A stretch of 5,353 nt of DNA. It comes from Prevotellaceae bacterium. GTDB taxonomy: Bacteria > Bacteroidota > Bacteroidia > Bacteroidales > UBA932. Below are positions 1-5,352 of the stretch, in pieces. Positions within the stretch are counted from its first letter, which is position 1, and each line of letters opens with the position of its first letter. The position numbers and the translations under genes were made by a program. Below the pieces are notes generated by a model. The model worked only from the letters and a program-made list of their open reading frames with translations, had not been told where the DNA came from and did no database searches. The stretch covers positions 1 to 5,353 of the forward strand of contig JAISPE010000082.1 in the NCBI GenBank assembly GCA_031275145.1. The letters are read 5' to 3'.

Positions 1-20
1 GAAAATAACTTTATCATCAT
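1..20 (-). CDS. Probable 5' end of a leftward gene cut by the window edge
   Basis: Read on the minus strand from position 20, the sequence gives ATG ATG ATA AAG TTA TTT (M M I K L F) and then runs off the window. A good Bacteroidota-type promoter lies about 55-90 bases upstream (76-111), so a transcript starting near position 70 would carry a leader of about 50 nt before this ATG. There is no clear Shine-Dalgarno sequence, only an A/G-rich stretch, which is normal for the phylum. A Lys followed by hydrophobic residues could begin a signal peptide, but six codons cannot show this. The second ATG (17-15) is an equally possible start. The product cannot be identified, and the call rests mainly on the promoter position. 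Confidence 0.4.
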
Positions 21-75
21 TCTAATCTTTTCTTTTTGACAGCAATCAATCAATACGGTCAAATTTTATAGTTCC

Positions 76-111
76 GCAAAGGTAATGATTAATTACGAAT
101 TACGAATCAAA
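76..111 (-). promoter_or_regulatory. Leftward Bacteroidota-type promoter (TTTG / TAccTTTGC)
   Basis: On the minus strand, the -7 element TACCTTTGC (84 to 76) matches the Bacteroidota consensus TAnnTTTG fully. A TTTG -33 element lies at 111 to 108, with 23 nt between the two boxes, slightly longer than the usual 19-21. The predicted transcription start is near position 70, driving the gene truncated at the left edge. The spacer is largely made of the left arm of the 90-150 inverted repeat, so that repeat could influence promoter use. Confidence 0.55.
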
Positions 112-150
112 TTCGGACACTCTGCAAATTCTGACCATAATTCGTAATTA
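90..150. repeat. 13-bp perfect inverted repeat with an internal tandem 7-mer
   Basis: The arm TAATTACGAATTA (90-102) is the exact reverse complement of TAATTCGTAATTA (138-150), with 35 nt between the arms. The left arm also contains a tandem duplication of ATTACGA (92-98 and 99-105), so the 7-mer occurs twice directly and once inverted. The left arm sits inside the spacer of the leftward promoter. It could be an operator for a dimeric regulator, the termini of a decayed small mobile element, or one of the AT-rich intergenic repeats common in Bacteroidota. Nothing in the 35-nt centre identifies it. Confidence 0.6.
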
Positions 151-172
151 TACTTCCAGCGGTTTAAATTTG
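141..172 (+). promoter_or_regulatory. Possible weak rightward promoter (TTCG / TAaaTTTG)
   Basis: TAAATTTG at 165-172 matches the Bacteroidota -7 consensus. The only -33 candidate is TTCG at 141-144, one mismatch from TTTG, 20 nt upstream and inside the right arm of the inverted repeat. If real, it would start transcription near 179 and read toward the structured block at 346-524. No coding start follows within a plausible distance. In AT-rich sequence an isolated -7 match is weak evidence. Confidence 0.22.
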
Positions 173-184
173 TGAGTTGGATAT

Positions 185-218
185 GCGACGAAGCAATCCG
201 CGACGGGTCGTCATTGCG
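185..218. repeat. Degenerate dispersed palindromic repeat remnant (CGTCATTGCG / GAAGCAATCCG type)
   Basis: GCGACGAAGCAATCCG (185-200) is followed shortly by GTCGTCATTGCG (207-218). These two phrases resemble the two halves of an intergenic palindromic repeat seen in many bacterial genomes, in which a CGTCATTGCGA-type half faces a CGAAGCAATCCG-type half. Here the halves are in the opposite order, as if a junction between two adjacent copies or a rearranged remnant had survived. Short complementarities remain: GACGA 187-191 with TCGTC 208-212, and GCAAT 193-197 with ATTGC 213-217. The family resemblance is from memory; the sequence itself shows only the complementarity. Confidence 0.4.
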
Positions 219-345
219 AATATTCATTATAAAGGCAAAAAAATTGCCCTTCCAAAACCTCATTTCCATCTAATTCAAAATAACAGAACAACCTAAGTCT
301 TTCATATAACTAAACCGTAAAGATCGTAAATTAGAATATTAATTA

Positions 346-524
346 TAGCCGCAGATACCCATACCGTAAGCTTTAACTTACGGTATGGGTACATGCGGGA
401 CTTACTGTACGCGGCTGGAGAAAGTGAATTAACCTGTTTAATGGGGTACTCGGCAGCAAAGGAATTCATCTGTCATTCACCTCATTGATGAGATTCCCTT
501 AACCTGACAATGGCAGGGATGCCG
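346..524. other. Unassigned block with dense nested self-complementarity (candidate structured RNA or cruciform DNA)
   Basis: Several stems nest in order. AGCCGC (347-352) pairs with GCGGCT (411-416), plus a G-U pair at 346/417, and encloses the perfect 15-bp hairpin 356-391. Next, CGGCA (451-455) pairs with TGCCG (520-524) and encloses a 12-bp stem, 459-470 with 487-500, interrupted by two single-base bulges (492 and 498). GTGAAT (424-429) can also pair with ATTCAC (475-480) in the loop of that stem, which would form a pseudoknot. TTAACCTG occurs twice (429-436, 499-506). No frame across the block gives a credible protein, and I see no tRNA, RNase P, tmRNA, SRP or group II intron domain V signature. 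The transcribed strand is unknown. It lies immediately downstream of the minus-strand HAD gene and could be its 3' region, an independent small RNA, or the end of a decayed mobile element. Confidence 0.4.
356..391. repeat. Perfect 15-bp hairpin with 6-nt loop
   Basis: The arm TACCCATACCGTAAG (356-370) is the exact reverse complement of CTTACGGTATGGGTA (377-391), with the loop CTTTAA. It is the longest perfect close inverted repeat I noticed in the window. Neither strand has a T-run after it, so it is not a classic intrinsic terminator. It could stabilise the 3' end of the HAD transcript, bind a dimeric protein, or be the core arm of the larger structured block around it. Confidence 0.75.
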
Positions 525-549
525 GAAAATAAATACATAATTGATACCT

Positions 550-1197
550 TTATTTTTTATTGAAGACTTTAATGATTTGTTTTATCATGTCTGTTGTTAT
601 TTCTGTAAAATCATTTATAATACAGTCTGTTTCGGTCAACCGTTCTTTTGGCAGAGAAGTTGCCAGCCCTGCGACTTTCATTCCAGCCGAGCGTGCCGCC
701 GTTATTCCAGCCAAAGCGTCTTCGAACACCAGGCAGTTTTCGGGTTTTACGTTCAATAATTCAGCCGATTTCAGATATATATCCGGCGCAGGTTTTGCCC
801 GCTGTACCATAGCGGCGACAACCACGATGTCGAAATATTTCCGTATCTGTAATCTGTCCAGCACAAAATCAATGTTTTCTATTGGCGCTGAAGAACCTAC
901 GGCAACGGGAATATCGTGATTCTTCAAGTCTTCAAGCAGTTCGACCAGACCGGTCACCGGCTTGATATGAGGCCCGTATATTTGGCGGTAATATGCTTCC
1001 TTTCCGGCGGCCAGGTCCCGGTGACGTTCCCTGCTTTCGTTCGGAAACAGTTCGGCCATAAGTTCTTCATTGCCTCTGCCGAACATTTCGGGGGCAAGCG
1101 TTATTCCGAATCGACTGAAATATTCGGCAAAAGCGCGTTCATGGAAACGGGCGTTATCGACTAAAACCCCGTCCATGTCAAAAATTACTGCAATCAT
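550..1197 (-). CDS. HAD-superfamily hydrolase, beta-phosphoglucomutase-like (subfamily IA)
   Basis: This 215-residue cytoplasmic protein has all the Mg-dependent HAD motifs. Motif I is DMDGVLVDN at 7-15, with nucleophile Asp7 and general acid Asp9. Motif II is VGSSA, with Ser102. Motif III is Lys135 in AKPAPD. Motif IV is FEDALAGI, with Glu159-Asp160. A helical cap lies between motifs I and II (about 16-80), as in beta-phosphoglucomutase and 2-deoxyglucose-6-phosphatase relatives, and the length is normal. Such enzymes hydrolyse or isomerise small phosphoesters, usually sugar phosphates; the exact substrate cannot be read from the sequence, and phosphatase versus phosphoglucomutase is open. 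The ATG lies 5 nt after the stop of the upstream MCE gene, which indicates co-transcription and probably coupling. The start sits directly before the conserved beta-strand and motif I, so it is secure. No obvious intrinsic terminator follows. Confidence 0.9.
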   Translation of the reverse strand: MIAVIFDMDGVLVDNARFHERAFAEYFSRFGITLAPEMFGRGNEELMAELFPNESRERHRDLAAGKEAYYRQIYGPHIKPVTGLVELLEDLKNHDIPVAVGSSAPIENIDFVLDRLQIRKYFDIVVVAAMVQRAKPAPDIYLKSAELLNVKPENCLVFEDALAGITAARSAGMKVAGLATSLPKERLTETDCIINDFTEITTDMIKQIIKVFNKK

Positions 1198-1202
1198 ATA
1201 TC

Positions 1203-2129
1203 TTATTTGGATTTTTTTCCGAACACCGATATGTTAATGTATCGTTTCGGATTCTCTTTAATATCCGACAGTAAAGTATTAAGGCTGTTTAGGGAATTGA
1301 CGGCGCTGTTGTATATCGATTCGTCGTAAATAAGTTTGCCGGCGTTTCCGTCGCCCGAATTTATTTTGTCGATAATGGTTTTAAATTCATTGACAACTGC
1401 TGCAAGCTGTATGGTTTTCAGCGAATCGCTAAATTCGGAGATATTATCTATGATATGACTGATATTTGCAGAGTTATTACGCAAATTCGACGTTATTGAG
1501 TCGATATTTTCCAGCGACGAAATAATGCTTTGTTTGTTCCTGTTCAAAGCCGCCGACAGCTGTGAAATGTTTTGCATTGTATGTTCCAGATATGCAATTC
1601 CTTTCGACAGGTTATCAATATTTTCATCTGAAAATAATCTGTTTATGCCCTGAAAAGTCGAATCGACATCTTTGATTGTTTTATTCAGATTGTTTTTTAT
1701 CGACGGCAAATCTTCCATCAGGAGAGAAAAGGCGTCTTCTTCTTTTCCGGTTTTGATTATGGAATTTTCAGTCAGCATAACAGGCGAATCACCTATTTTT
1801 ATTTTTATCGCCTTATTTCCCATAATATCCGAACTGTACAGACATGCTTCGGAATCGTCGGGAATACTGTAATTCGACTTGATTTGAAGTTCTACCCTGA
1901 ACTTTTCGGTCTCCTGATCGAGCCGAATCTTGCTGACAGTCCCGACTTTCAATCCCTTTATAGAGACTTGCGCGGTTGTTTGCAATCCTTCGATGTCGTC
2001 GTAAACGGCATAAATTTTATGTATTTTGTCAAAAATATCTTTTCCTTTCAGAAAGTTTATCCCCCAAACCAGCGCTGCAAGTGTAACAGTGAAGTAAATA
2101 CCTATTTTAATTTCTCGTGACAATTTCAT
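1203..2129 (-). CDS. MCE/MlaD-family envelope lipid-transport protein
   Basis: This 308-residue protein has a short basic N-terminus, one membrane segment at about 9-27 (GIYFTVTLAALVWGINFL) and then an MCE domain at about 38-117. The domain's signature stretch, DIEGLQTTAQVSIKGLKVGTV, lies at 45-65. A long helical, Asn/Ser-rich region follows (about 130-290), and the C-terminus is ENPKRYINISVFGKKSK. MCE proteins are the periplasmic substrate-binding rings or tubes of ABC-type phospholipid transporters (MlaFEDB-like), anchored in the inner membrane. This one is longer than E. coli MlaD and resembles the single-MCE type with a helical extension. Its ATPase and permease partners are not in the window. 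The gene has its own good promoter (2164-2195) and leads the operon with the HAD gene. The ATG at 2129 precedes the membrane anchor and has no strong Shine-Dalgarno. The family assignment is firm; the transported lipid is unknown. Confidence 0.9.
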   Translation of the reverse strand: MKLSREIKIGIYFTVTLAALVWGINFLKGKDIFDKIHKIYAVYDDIEGLQTTAQVSIKGLKVGTVSKIRLDQETEKFRVELQIKSNYSIPDDSEACLYSSDIMGNKAIKIKIGDSPVMLTENSIIKTGKEEDAFSLLMEDLPSIKNNLNKTIKDVDSTFQGINRLFSDENIDNLSKGIAYLEHTMQNISQLSAALNRNKQSIISSLENIDSITSNLRNNSANISHIIDNISEFSDSLKTIQLAAVVNEFKTIIDKINSGDGNAGKLIYDESIYNSAVNSLNSLNTLLSDIKENPKRYINISVFGKKSK

Positions 2130-2163
2130 TTTTTTACTTTCAACAATTAATAATTAAAGATGT

Positions 2164-2195
2164 GCAAACGTACAAAAAAATATATCAATCACAAA
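2164..2195 (-). promoter_or_regulatory. Leftward promoter for the MCE-HAD operon (TTTG-N19-TAcgTTTGC)
   Basis: On the minus strand, TTTG (2195 to 2192) and TACGTTTGC (2172 to 2164) are separated by exactly 19 nt. Both boxes match the Bacteroidota sigma factor consensus fully. The predicted start is near 2157, giving a leader of about 28 nt before the ATG at 2129. This is the best-formed promoter in the window and indicates that the MCE gene heads its transcript rather than being read from an upstream gene. Confidence 0.75.
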
Positions 2196-2249
2196 TCGAA
2201 TATTCTAAATATGATGATATTCATGTATGTAATGTTTTATTACTGAAAT

Positions 2250-2267
2250 TTCCCGCCTGCGCGGGAA
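2250..2267. repeat. GC-rich 7-bp hairpin between the divergent operons
   Basis: TTCCCGC (2250-2256) pairs with GCGGGAA (2261-2267) around the loop CTGC. The sequence resembles the widespread intergenic palindromes that carry a CCCGC...GCGGGAATCC core. It lies between two divergent promoters and has no T-run, so a terminator role is unlikely. It is more likely a dispersed-repeat remnant or a protein-binding site. Confidence 0.55.
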
Positions 2268-2275
2268 TCCGTTTG

Positions 2276-2307
2276 AGTACCTTTTAGCCTGACAGTACCT
2301 TTTAGCC
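2276..2307. repeat. 14-bp direct repeat, two copies 18 bp apart
   Basis: AGTACCTTTTAGCC occurs at 2276-2289 and again, identically, at 2294-2307, separated by TGAC. The second copy covers the position expected for the -33 box of the manA promoter. Two direct sites at an 18-bp period could bind a regulator near the manA promoter, or could reflect a replication-slippage duplication next to the hairpin at 2250-2267. Confidence 0.7.
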
Positions 2308-2336
2308 CGCATATAAAAATGTTTGTGTAAATTTGC
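2301..2336 (+). promoter_or_regulatory. manA: Rightward promoter for the manA cluster (weak -33 / TAaaTTTGC)
   Basis: TAAATTTGC at 2328-2336 matches the Bacteroidota -7 box fully. There is no perfect TTTG at the right distance. The nearest is TTTA at 2301-2304, within the second direct-repeat copy and 23 nt upstream. The predicted start is near 2342, leaving a leader of about 27 nt before the manA ATG. A strong -7 with a poor -33 may mean modest or activator-assisted expression. Confidence 0.5.
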
Positions 2337-2368
2337 AGCACGGAAATTGATTAAAATTAGATGGTTTC

Positions 2369-3349
2369 ATGGTATTATATCCTTTAAAATTCAGGCAGAT
2401 ATATAAAGAGAGAGTATGGGGGGGCAACAAACTTTCGACAGTCCTCAACCGCAGTATAAAGACTACGGTTTCTATTGGCGAAAGCTGGGAACTGTCATCG
2501 GTAAGCGGCAATTTGTCGCTCGTGGCCAGCGGGTTTCTCAAGGGCAACAACATTCAGGAGTTAATCGAAACGTATATGGGCGATATTGTGGGCGACAAGG
2601 TTTACGAAACATTCGGGATAGAATTGCCTTTGCTGTTCAAACTGATCGATTCGGCAGACCGCCTGTCGGTACAGGTTCATCCCGATGACGAAGTCGCACT
2701 GAAACGGCACAACGCATACGGTAAAACGGAAATGTGGTATGTGATAGACGCTTCCGAAAATTCGCAGATATACGTCGGATTCAACAAAGATCTGGATATG
2801 GAAGAGTTCAGGACAAGAGTCCAAAACGGCAGTCTTACGGAAGTGATGAATGTCGAACAGGCAAAAAAGGGAGATGTGTTTTTCCTGCCTGCCGGTCGAA
2901 TCCACGCAATTGGAAAGGACTTGCTGATTGCGGAAATCCAGCAGACATCGGACATTACCTATCGAATATACGACTGGGGACGGGAAAATCATCCGCTCAC
3001 ATCCCGCGAAATGCATCCGCATCTTGCCGAAGATGTCATTGATTACAGGCATCATGAATCATACAAAACCCGATATGTTGCAAAAGAGGATTCCGCCACG
3101 GAACTTGTAAGCTGTAAATATTTTACGACGAATCTACTGTCCTGTTCAAAAACGGCGGACAGAGATTATGCCGCCTTGGATTCGTTTGTTGTCTACATGT
3201 GTCCGGAAGGCGAAGCGAAACTCGTTTGCGATAACGGAAGCTCGGAGACAATCTCGACAGGCGAGACTGTCCTGATTCCGGCAGTCATCAATTCGGTGAG
3301 CATAATCCCCAAAAACAGTGTAAAACTGCTGGAAGCGTATATACCCTGA
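2369..3349 (+). CDS. manA: Mannose-6-phosphate isomerase, class I (phosphomannose isomerase)
   Basis: This 326-residue cytoplasmic Zn enzyme interconverts fructose-6-phosphate and mannose-6-phosphate. It feeds GDP-mannose and GDP-fucose synthesis or, in reverse, mannose catabolism. The N-terminal half is the cupin catalytic domain. The zinc ligands are visible as Gln102 and His104 in VQVHPDD, Glu121 in GKTEMWYV, and His179 in PAGRIHAIG. The conserved Arg199 lies in TYRIYDW. WGG at 17-19 and GESWELS at 37-43 are also family motifs. The C-terminal region (about 235-326) is a second cupin-like fold. The length fits the short, Bacillus-type ManA rather than the roughly 390-residue enterobacterial form. 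In-frame TGA at 2348-2350 excludes an upstream start. An out-of-frame ATG at 2361 opens a nine-codon ORF that overlaps the start. The gene leads a cluster, with the next gene only 1 nt after its stop. Confidence 0.95.
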   Translation: MVLYPLKFRQIYKERVWGGNKLSTVLNRSIKTTVSIGESWELSSVSGNLSLVASGFLKGNNIQELIETYMGDIVGDKVYETFGIELPLLFKLIDSADRLSVQVHPDDEVALKRHNAYGKTEMWYVIDASENSQIYVGFNKDLDMEEFRTRVQNGSLTEVMNVEQAKKGDVFFLPAGRIHAIGKDLLIAEIQQTSDITYRIYDWGRENHPLTSREMHPHLAEDVIDYRHHESYKTRYVAKEDSATELVSCKYFTTNLLSCSKTADRDYAALDSFVVYMCPEGEAKLVCDNGSSETISTGETVLIPAVINSVSIIPKNSVKLLEAYIP

Positions 3350-3350
3350 T

Positions 3351-4073
3351 ATGGATAACAGAACAGTTACAGTTGAGGGAATTGGCGCTGTTGAATACAG
3401 AAAATCAGCGAAAGCCAAATACGTACGGATTGCCGTACACAGGGAAAAAGGCGTCATTGTCTCTGTTCCTAAACGCATATCGTTCAGTGACGCCGAGAAT
3501 TTTGTAATGTCGCGTTTGGAATGGATTGAAAAAACGTTACACAAATTAAATTCCATCACCCAAAAACAAAGAATATATGACGGAAAAGACGGGTTTTCAA
3601 CCAAATTCAGAGTTATGAATCTCATTCCCGACAACAGGAAAAATATGCACCTGAAAATATCCGAAAAACAGTTCGACATATACTATCCCCGCGATACGGA
3701 TATCGGGAATGAAGAAATACAGTCAATTATACGCAAATTTATCGAACATGTATGGAAAGTTGAAGCGCATGAATATTTACCCGAAAAGATGCAGTACTGG
3801 ACAAACAGATATAATCTTAAATATCGAAGTTTGACCATCAAAAATACCCGTTCTTTCTGGGGCAAATGCGGCGCGGACAATTCGATTATCCTAAGTTTGC
3901 ATTTGATGCATTTACCCGACCATCTGATTGATTATGTAATACTTCATGAACTCTGTCATACAGTACATAAAAATCATCAGCAGGAATTTTGGCAACTCCT
4001 TGATAAATATACGTCGGGAAAAGCGAAAGTTTTGGCGGGAGAGATGAGAAATCACAGTACAAGAATTTACTGA
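3351..4073 (+). CDS. YgjP-like (DUF45/WLM-type) putative zinc metalloprotein
   Basis: This 240-residue protein has no signal peptide or membrane segment, so it is probably cytoplasmic. The C-terminal half carries the family signature. RSFWGKC at 167-173 corresponds to the conserved WGxC motif. It is followed by a hydrophobic segment and the zinc-binding HELCH at 199-203, and His209 in KNHQQEFW is the likely third ligand. The N-terminal part (about 15-60), with SAKAKYVRIAVHREKGVIVSVPK, matches the usual start of the family. E. coli YgjP has been annotated as a UTP pyrophosphatase, whereas the HExxH fold suggests a peptidase ancestry; which activity applies here is unknown. The ATG lies 1 nt after the manA stop, and the next gene starts 13 nt after this stop, so the three are very likely co-transcribed. 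Length is typical and all key residues are present. Confidence 0.88.
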   Translation: MDNRTVTVEGIGAVEYRKSAKAKYVRIAVHREKGVIVSVPKRISFSDAENFVMSRLEWIEKTLHKLNSITQKQRIYDGKDGFSTKFRVMNLIPDNRKNMHLKISEKQFDIYYPRDTDIGNEEIQSIIRKFIEHVWKVEAHEYLPEKMQYWTNRYNLKYRSLTIKNTRSFWGKCGADNSIILSLHLMHLPDHLIDYVILHELCHTVHKNHQQEFWQLLDKYTSGKAKVLAGEMRNHSTRIY

Positions 4074-4086
4074 TACACGGAAACCG

Positions 4087-5352
4087 GTGGAAAAAACGTT
4101 TGATATAGTTGTTGTTGGTGCGGGACCTGCGGGGCTTGTGGCAACTGTCGCGGCAGCCGGAAAGGGAGCAAAAGTCCTCCTTCTGGAAAAAATGGAAAAA
4201 CCCGCCCGCAAATTGAGAATAACGGGTAAGGGTCGCTGTAATATCACAAATATCAAACCCGAAGATGATTTCCTGACAAACATATTCCCCGATTCCCGCT
4301 TTTTCAGGCCTGCGTTCAAAAACTTTTCGAATACGGATTTAGTGAAATATCTAAACTCGGCAGGTCTCAATACGGTCGAAGAGCGTGGCGGCAGAGTTTT
4401 TCCCGCATCTCAAAAATCATGGGACGTCGCCGATGTTCTGGTGAAAGAGGCTGAAAAAAAGGCAACTGTAATATGCCGGGCAAAAGTTTCCGGACTGTAT
4501 ACGGACCGGAACTCCGTAACGGGTTTATGTTATGAACATGATGGAAAACAGAAAAATATCTCTGCCCATGCGGTTATCCTCGCTACGGGAGGGCTGTCTT
4601 ATCCTTTAACAGGCTCAACAGGCGACGGATACGAATTTGCCCGTCACGCGGGACACAGTATCGTTCCCTTGCGGCCTTCGCTTACAGGACTGGAACTGAA
4701 TGATTATGAACCAATCAATGTTTCCCTCAAAAACATCGAACTGTCTCTCGCGGTCGATGGCGGCGTTGTGCAAAGGGAGTTCGGAGAAATGGAATTTACC
4801 GGATATGGAATCGGTGGCCCGACTGTTTTAAAAATCAGCAGAAACGCCGTAAACGCCGTTATAGCAAATAAAAAAGTCGCCGTACGGATAAATTTCAAGC
4901 CGGCCCTGAACCGGCAACAGCTGATAAACAGGATTGAACGGGAAATTTCCGCCATCCCGAACGGCTCTGTCCCTGATTTGTTGAGAAAACTGTTGCCTGC
5001 CCCGCTTGTTACTCCTTTTGTCAAAAAGATACAAATACCGGCAAACAAAAAAACGGCAAGTTTCAATCTTTCCGATATGGACAGAACTGTAAACGGCTTA
5101 TTTTCTTTCCAGTATTATGTATCAGGATTCAGACCTTTCGAGGAAGCGATTGTGACGGCCGGAGGAGTCTGTTTGCGGGAAATAAACTCGAAAACAATGT
5201 GCTCCGTACTGCTCAAAAACCTTTTCTTTGCCGGCGAAATCATTGACCTTGACGCCAATACCGGAGGCTACAATCTGCAAATCGCTTTCTCTACCGGATA
5301 TTTAGCCGGTCAACAGGCTGCAAAATATGTAAATACGGGTTATGAAAGATGA
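4087..5352 (+). CDS. BaiN/RdsA (HI0933/YhiN)-family FAD-dependent oxidoreductase
   Basis: This 421-residue cytoplasmic flavoprotein is complete. The N-terminal Rossmann motif DIVVVGAGPAGLVA (6-19) binds FAD, with Glu34 at the end of beta-strand 2. The family hallmark ARKLRITGKGRCNITN follows at 40-55, and ERGGRVFPAS at 99-108 is another conserved block. ATGG at 166-169 is the second FAD motif. The C-terminal FFAGE (380-384) and GGYNLQIAFSTGYLAG (393-408) close the FAD site. Named relatives include clostridial BaiN (bile-acid steroid reduction) and proteins labelled aminoacetone oxidase, but substrate varies and most bacterial members are uncharacterised, so no substrate is assigned. The start is GTG at 4087: an in-frame TGA at 4045-4047 has no ATG after it, and the next in-frame Met (36) would destroy the FAD motif. 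No strong Shine-Dalgarno precedes it. It is third in the manA cluster. Confidence 0.9.
   Translation: MEKTFDIVVVGAGPAGLVATVAAAGKGAKVLLLEKMEKPARKLRITGKGRCNITNIKPEDDFLTNIFPDSRFFRPAFKNFSNTDLVKYLNSAGLNTVEERGGRVFPASQKSWDVADVLVKEAEKKATVICRAKVSGLYTDRNSVTGLCYEHDGKQKNISAHAVILATGGLSYPLTGSTGDGYEFARHAGHSIVPLRPSLTGLELNDYEPINVSLKNIELSLAVDGGVVQREFGEMEFTGYGIGGPTVLKISRNAVNAVIANKKVAVRINFKPALNRQQLINRIEREISAIPNGSVPDLLRKLLPAPLVTPFVKKIQIPANKKTASFNLSDMDRTVNGLFSFQYYVSGFRPFEEAIVTAGGVCLREINSKTMCSVLLKNLFFAGEIIDLDANTGGYNLQIAFSTGYLAGQQAAKYVNTGYER

Noticed and set aside
231..251. Short stem GGCAA (234-238) / TTGCC (244-248) as a minus-strand intrinsic terminator
   Set aside because: The stem is only 5 bp, the T-run lies mainly in the loop, only TTTAT follows the stem, and it is about 300 bases beyond the HAD stop.
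347..416. Group II intron domain V
   Set aside because: The outer stem and GCGGGA stretch are superficially similar, but the catalytic triad context and the 34-nt domain V shape are absent and no reverse transcriptase gene is nearby.
481..500. TGATGAG-like core as a hammerhead ribozyme
   Set aside because: The conserved CUGANGA and GAAA cores and the three-helix arrangement are not present together.
512..523. GGCA-GGGA-TGCC hairpin just beyond the HAD stop as a terminator
   Set aside because: The stem is 4 bp and no T-run follows on the minus strand. The TGCC arm also fits better in the longer 451-455/520-524 pairing.
560..1164. Plus-strand open frames of 119 and 82 codons opposite the HAD gene
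   Set aside because: They lie fully antisense to a gene with all catalytic motifs in place, show no recognisable domain, and have no promoter or ribosome-site support.
2561..3679. Minus-strand open frames of 164, 92 and 177 codons opposite manA and the YgjP-like gene
   Set aside because: The overlapped plus-strand genes have clear family motifs. The antisense translations are Cys/Phe-rich and resemble no family I know.
3912..4370. Minus-strand 152-codon open frame across the boundary of the YgjP-like and flavoprotein genes
   Set aside because: It is antisense to both HExxH and FAD-motif coding sequence, has no recognisable motif, and its composition is that of a shadow frame.
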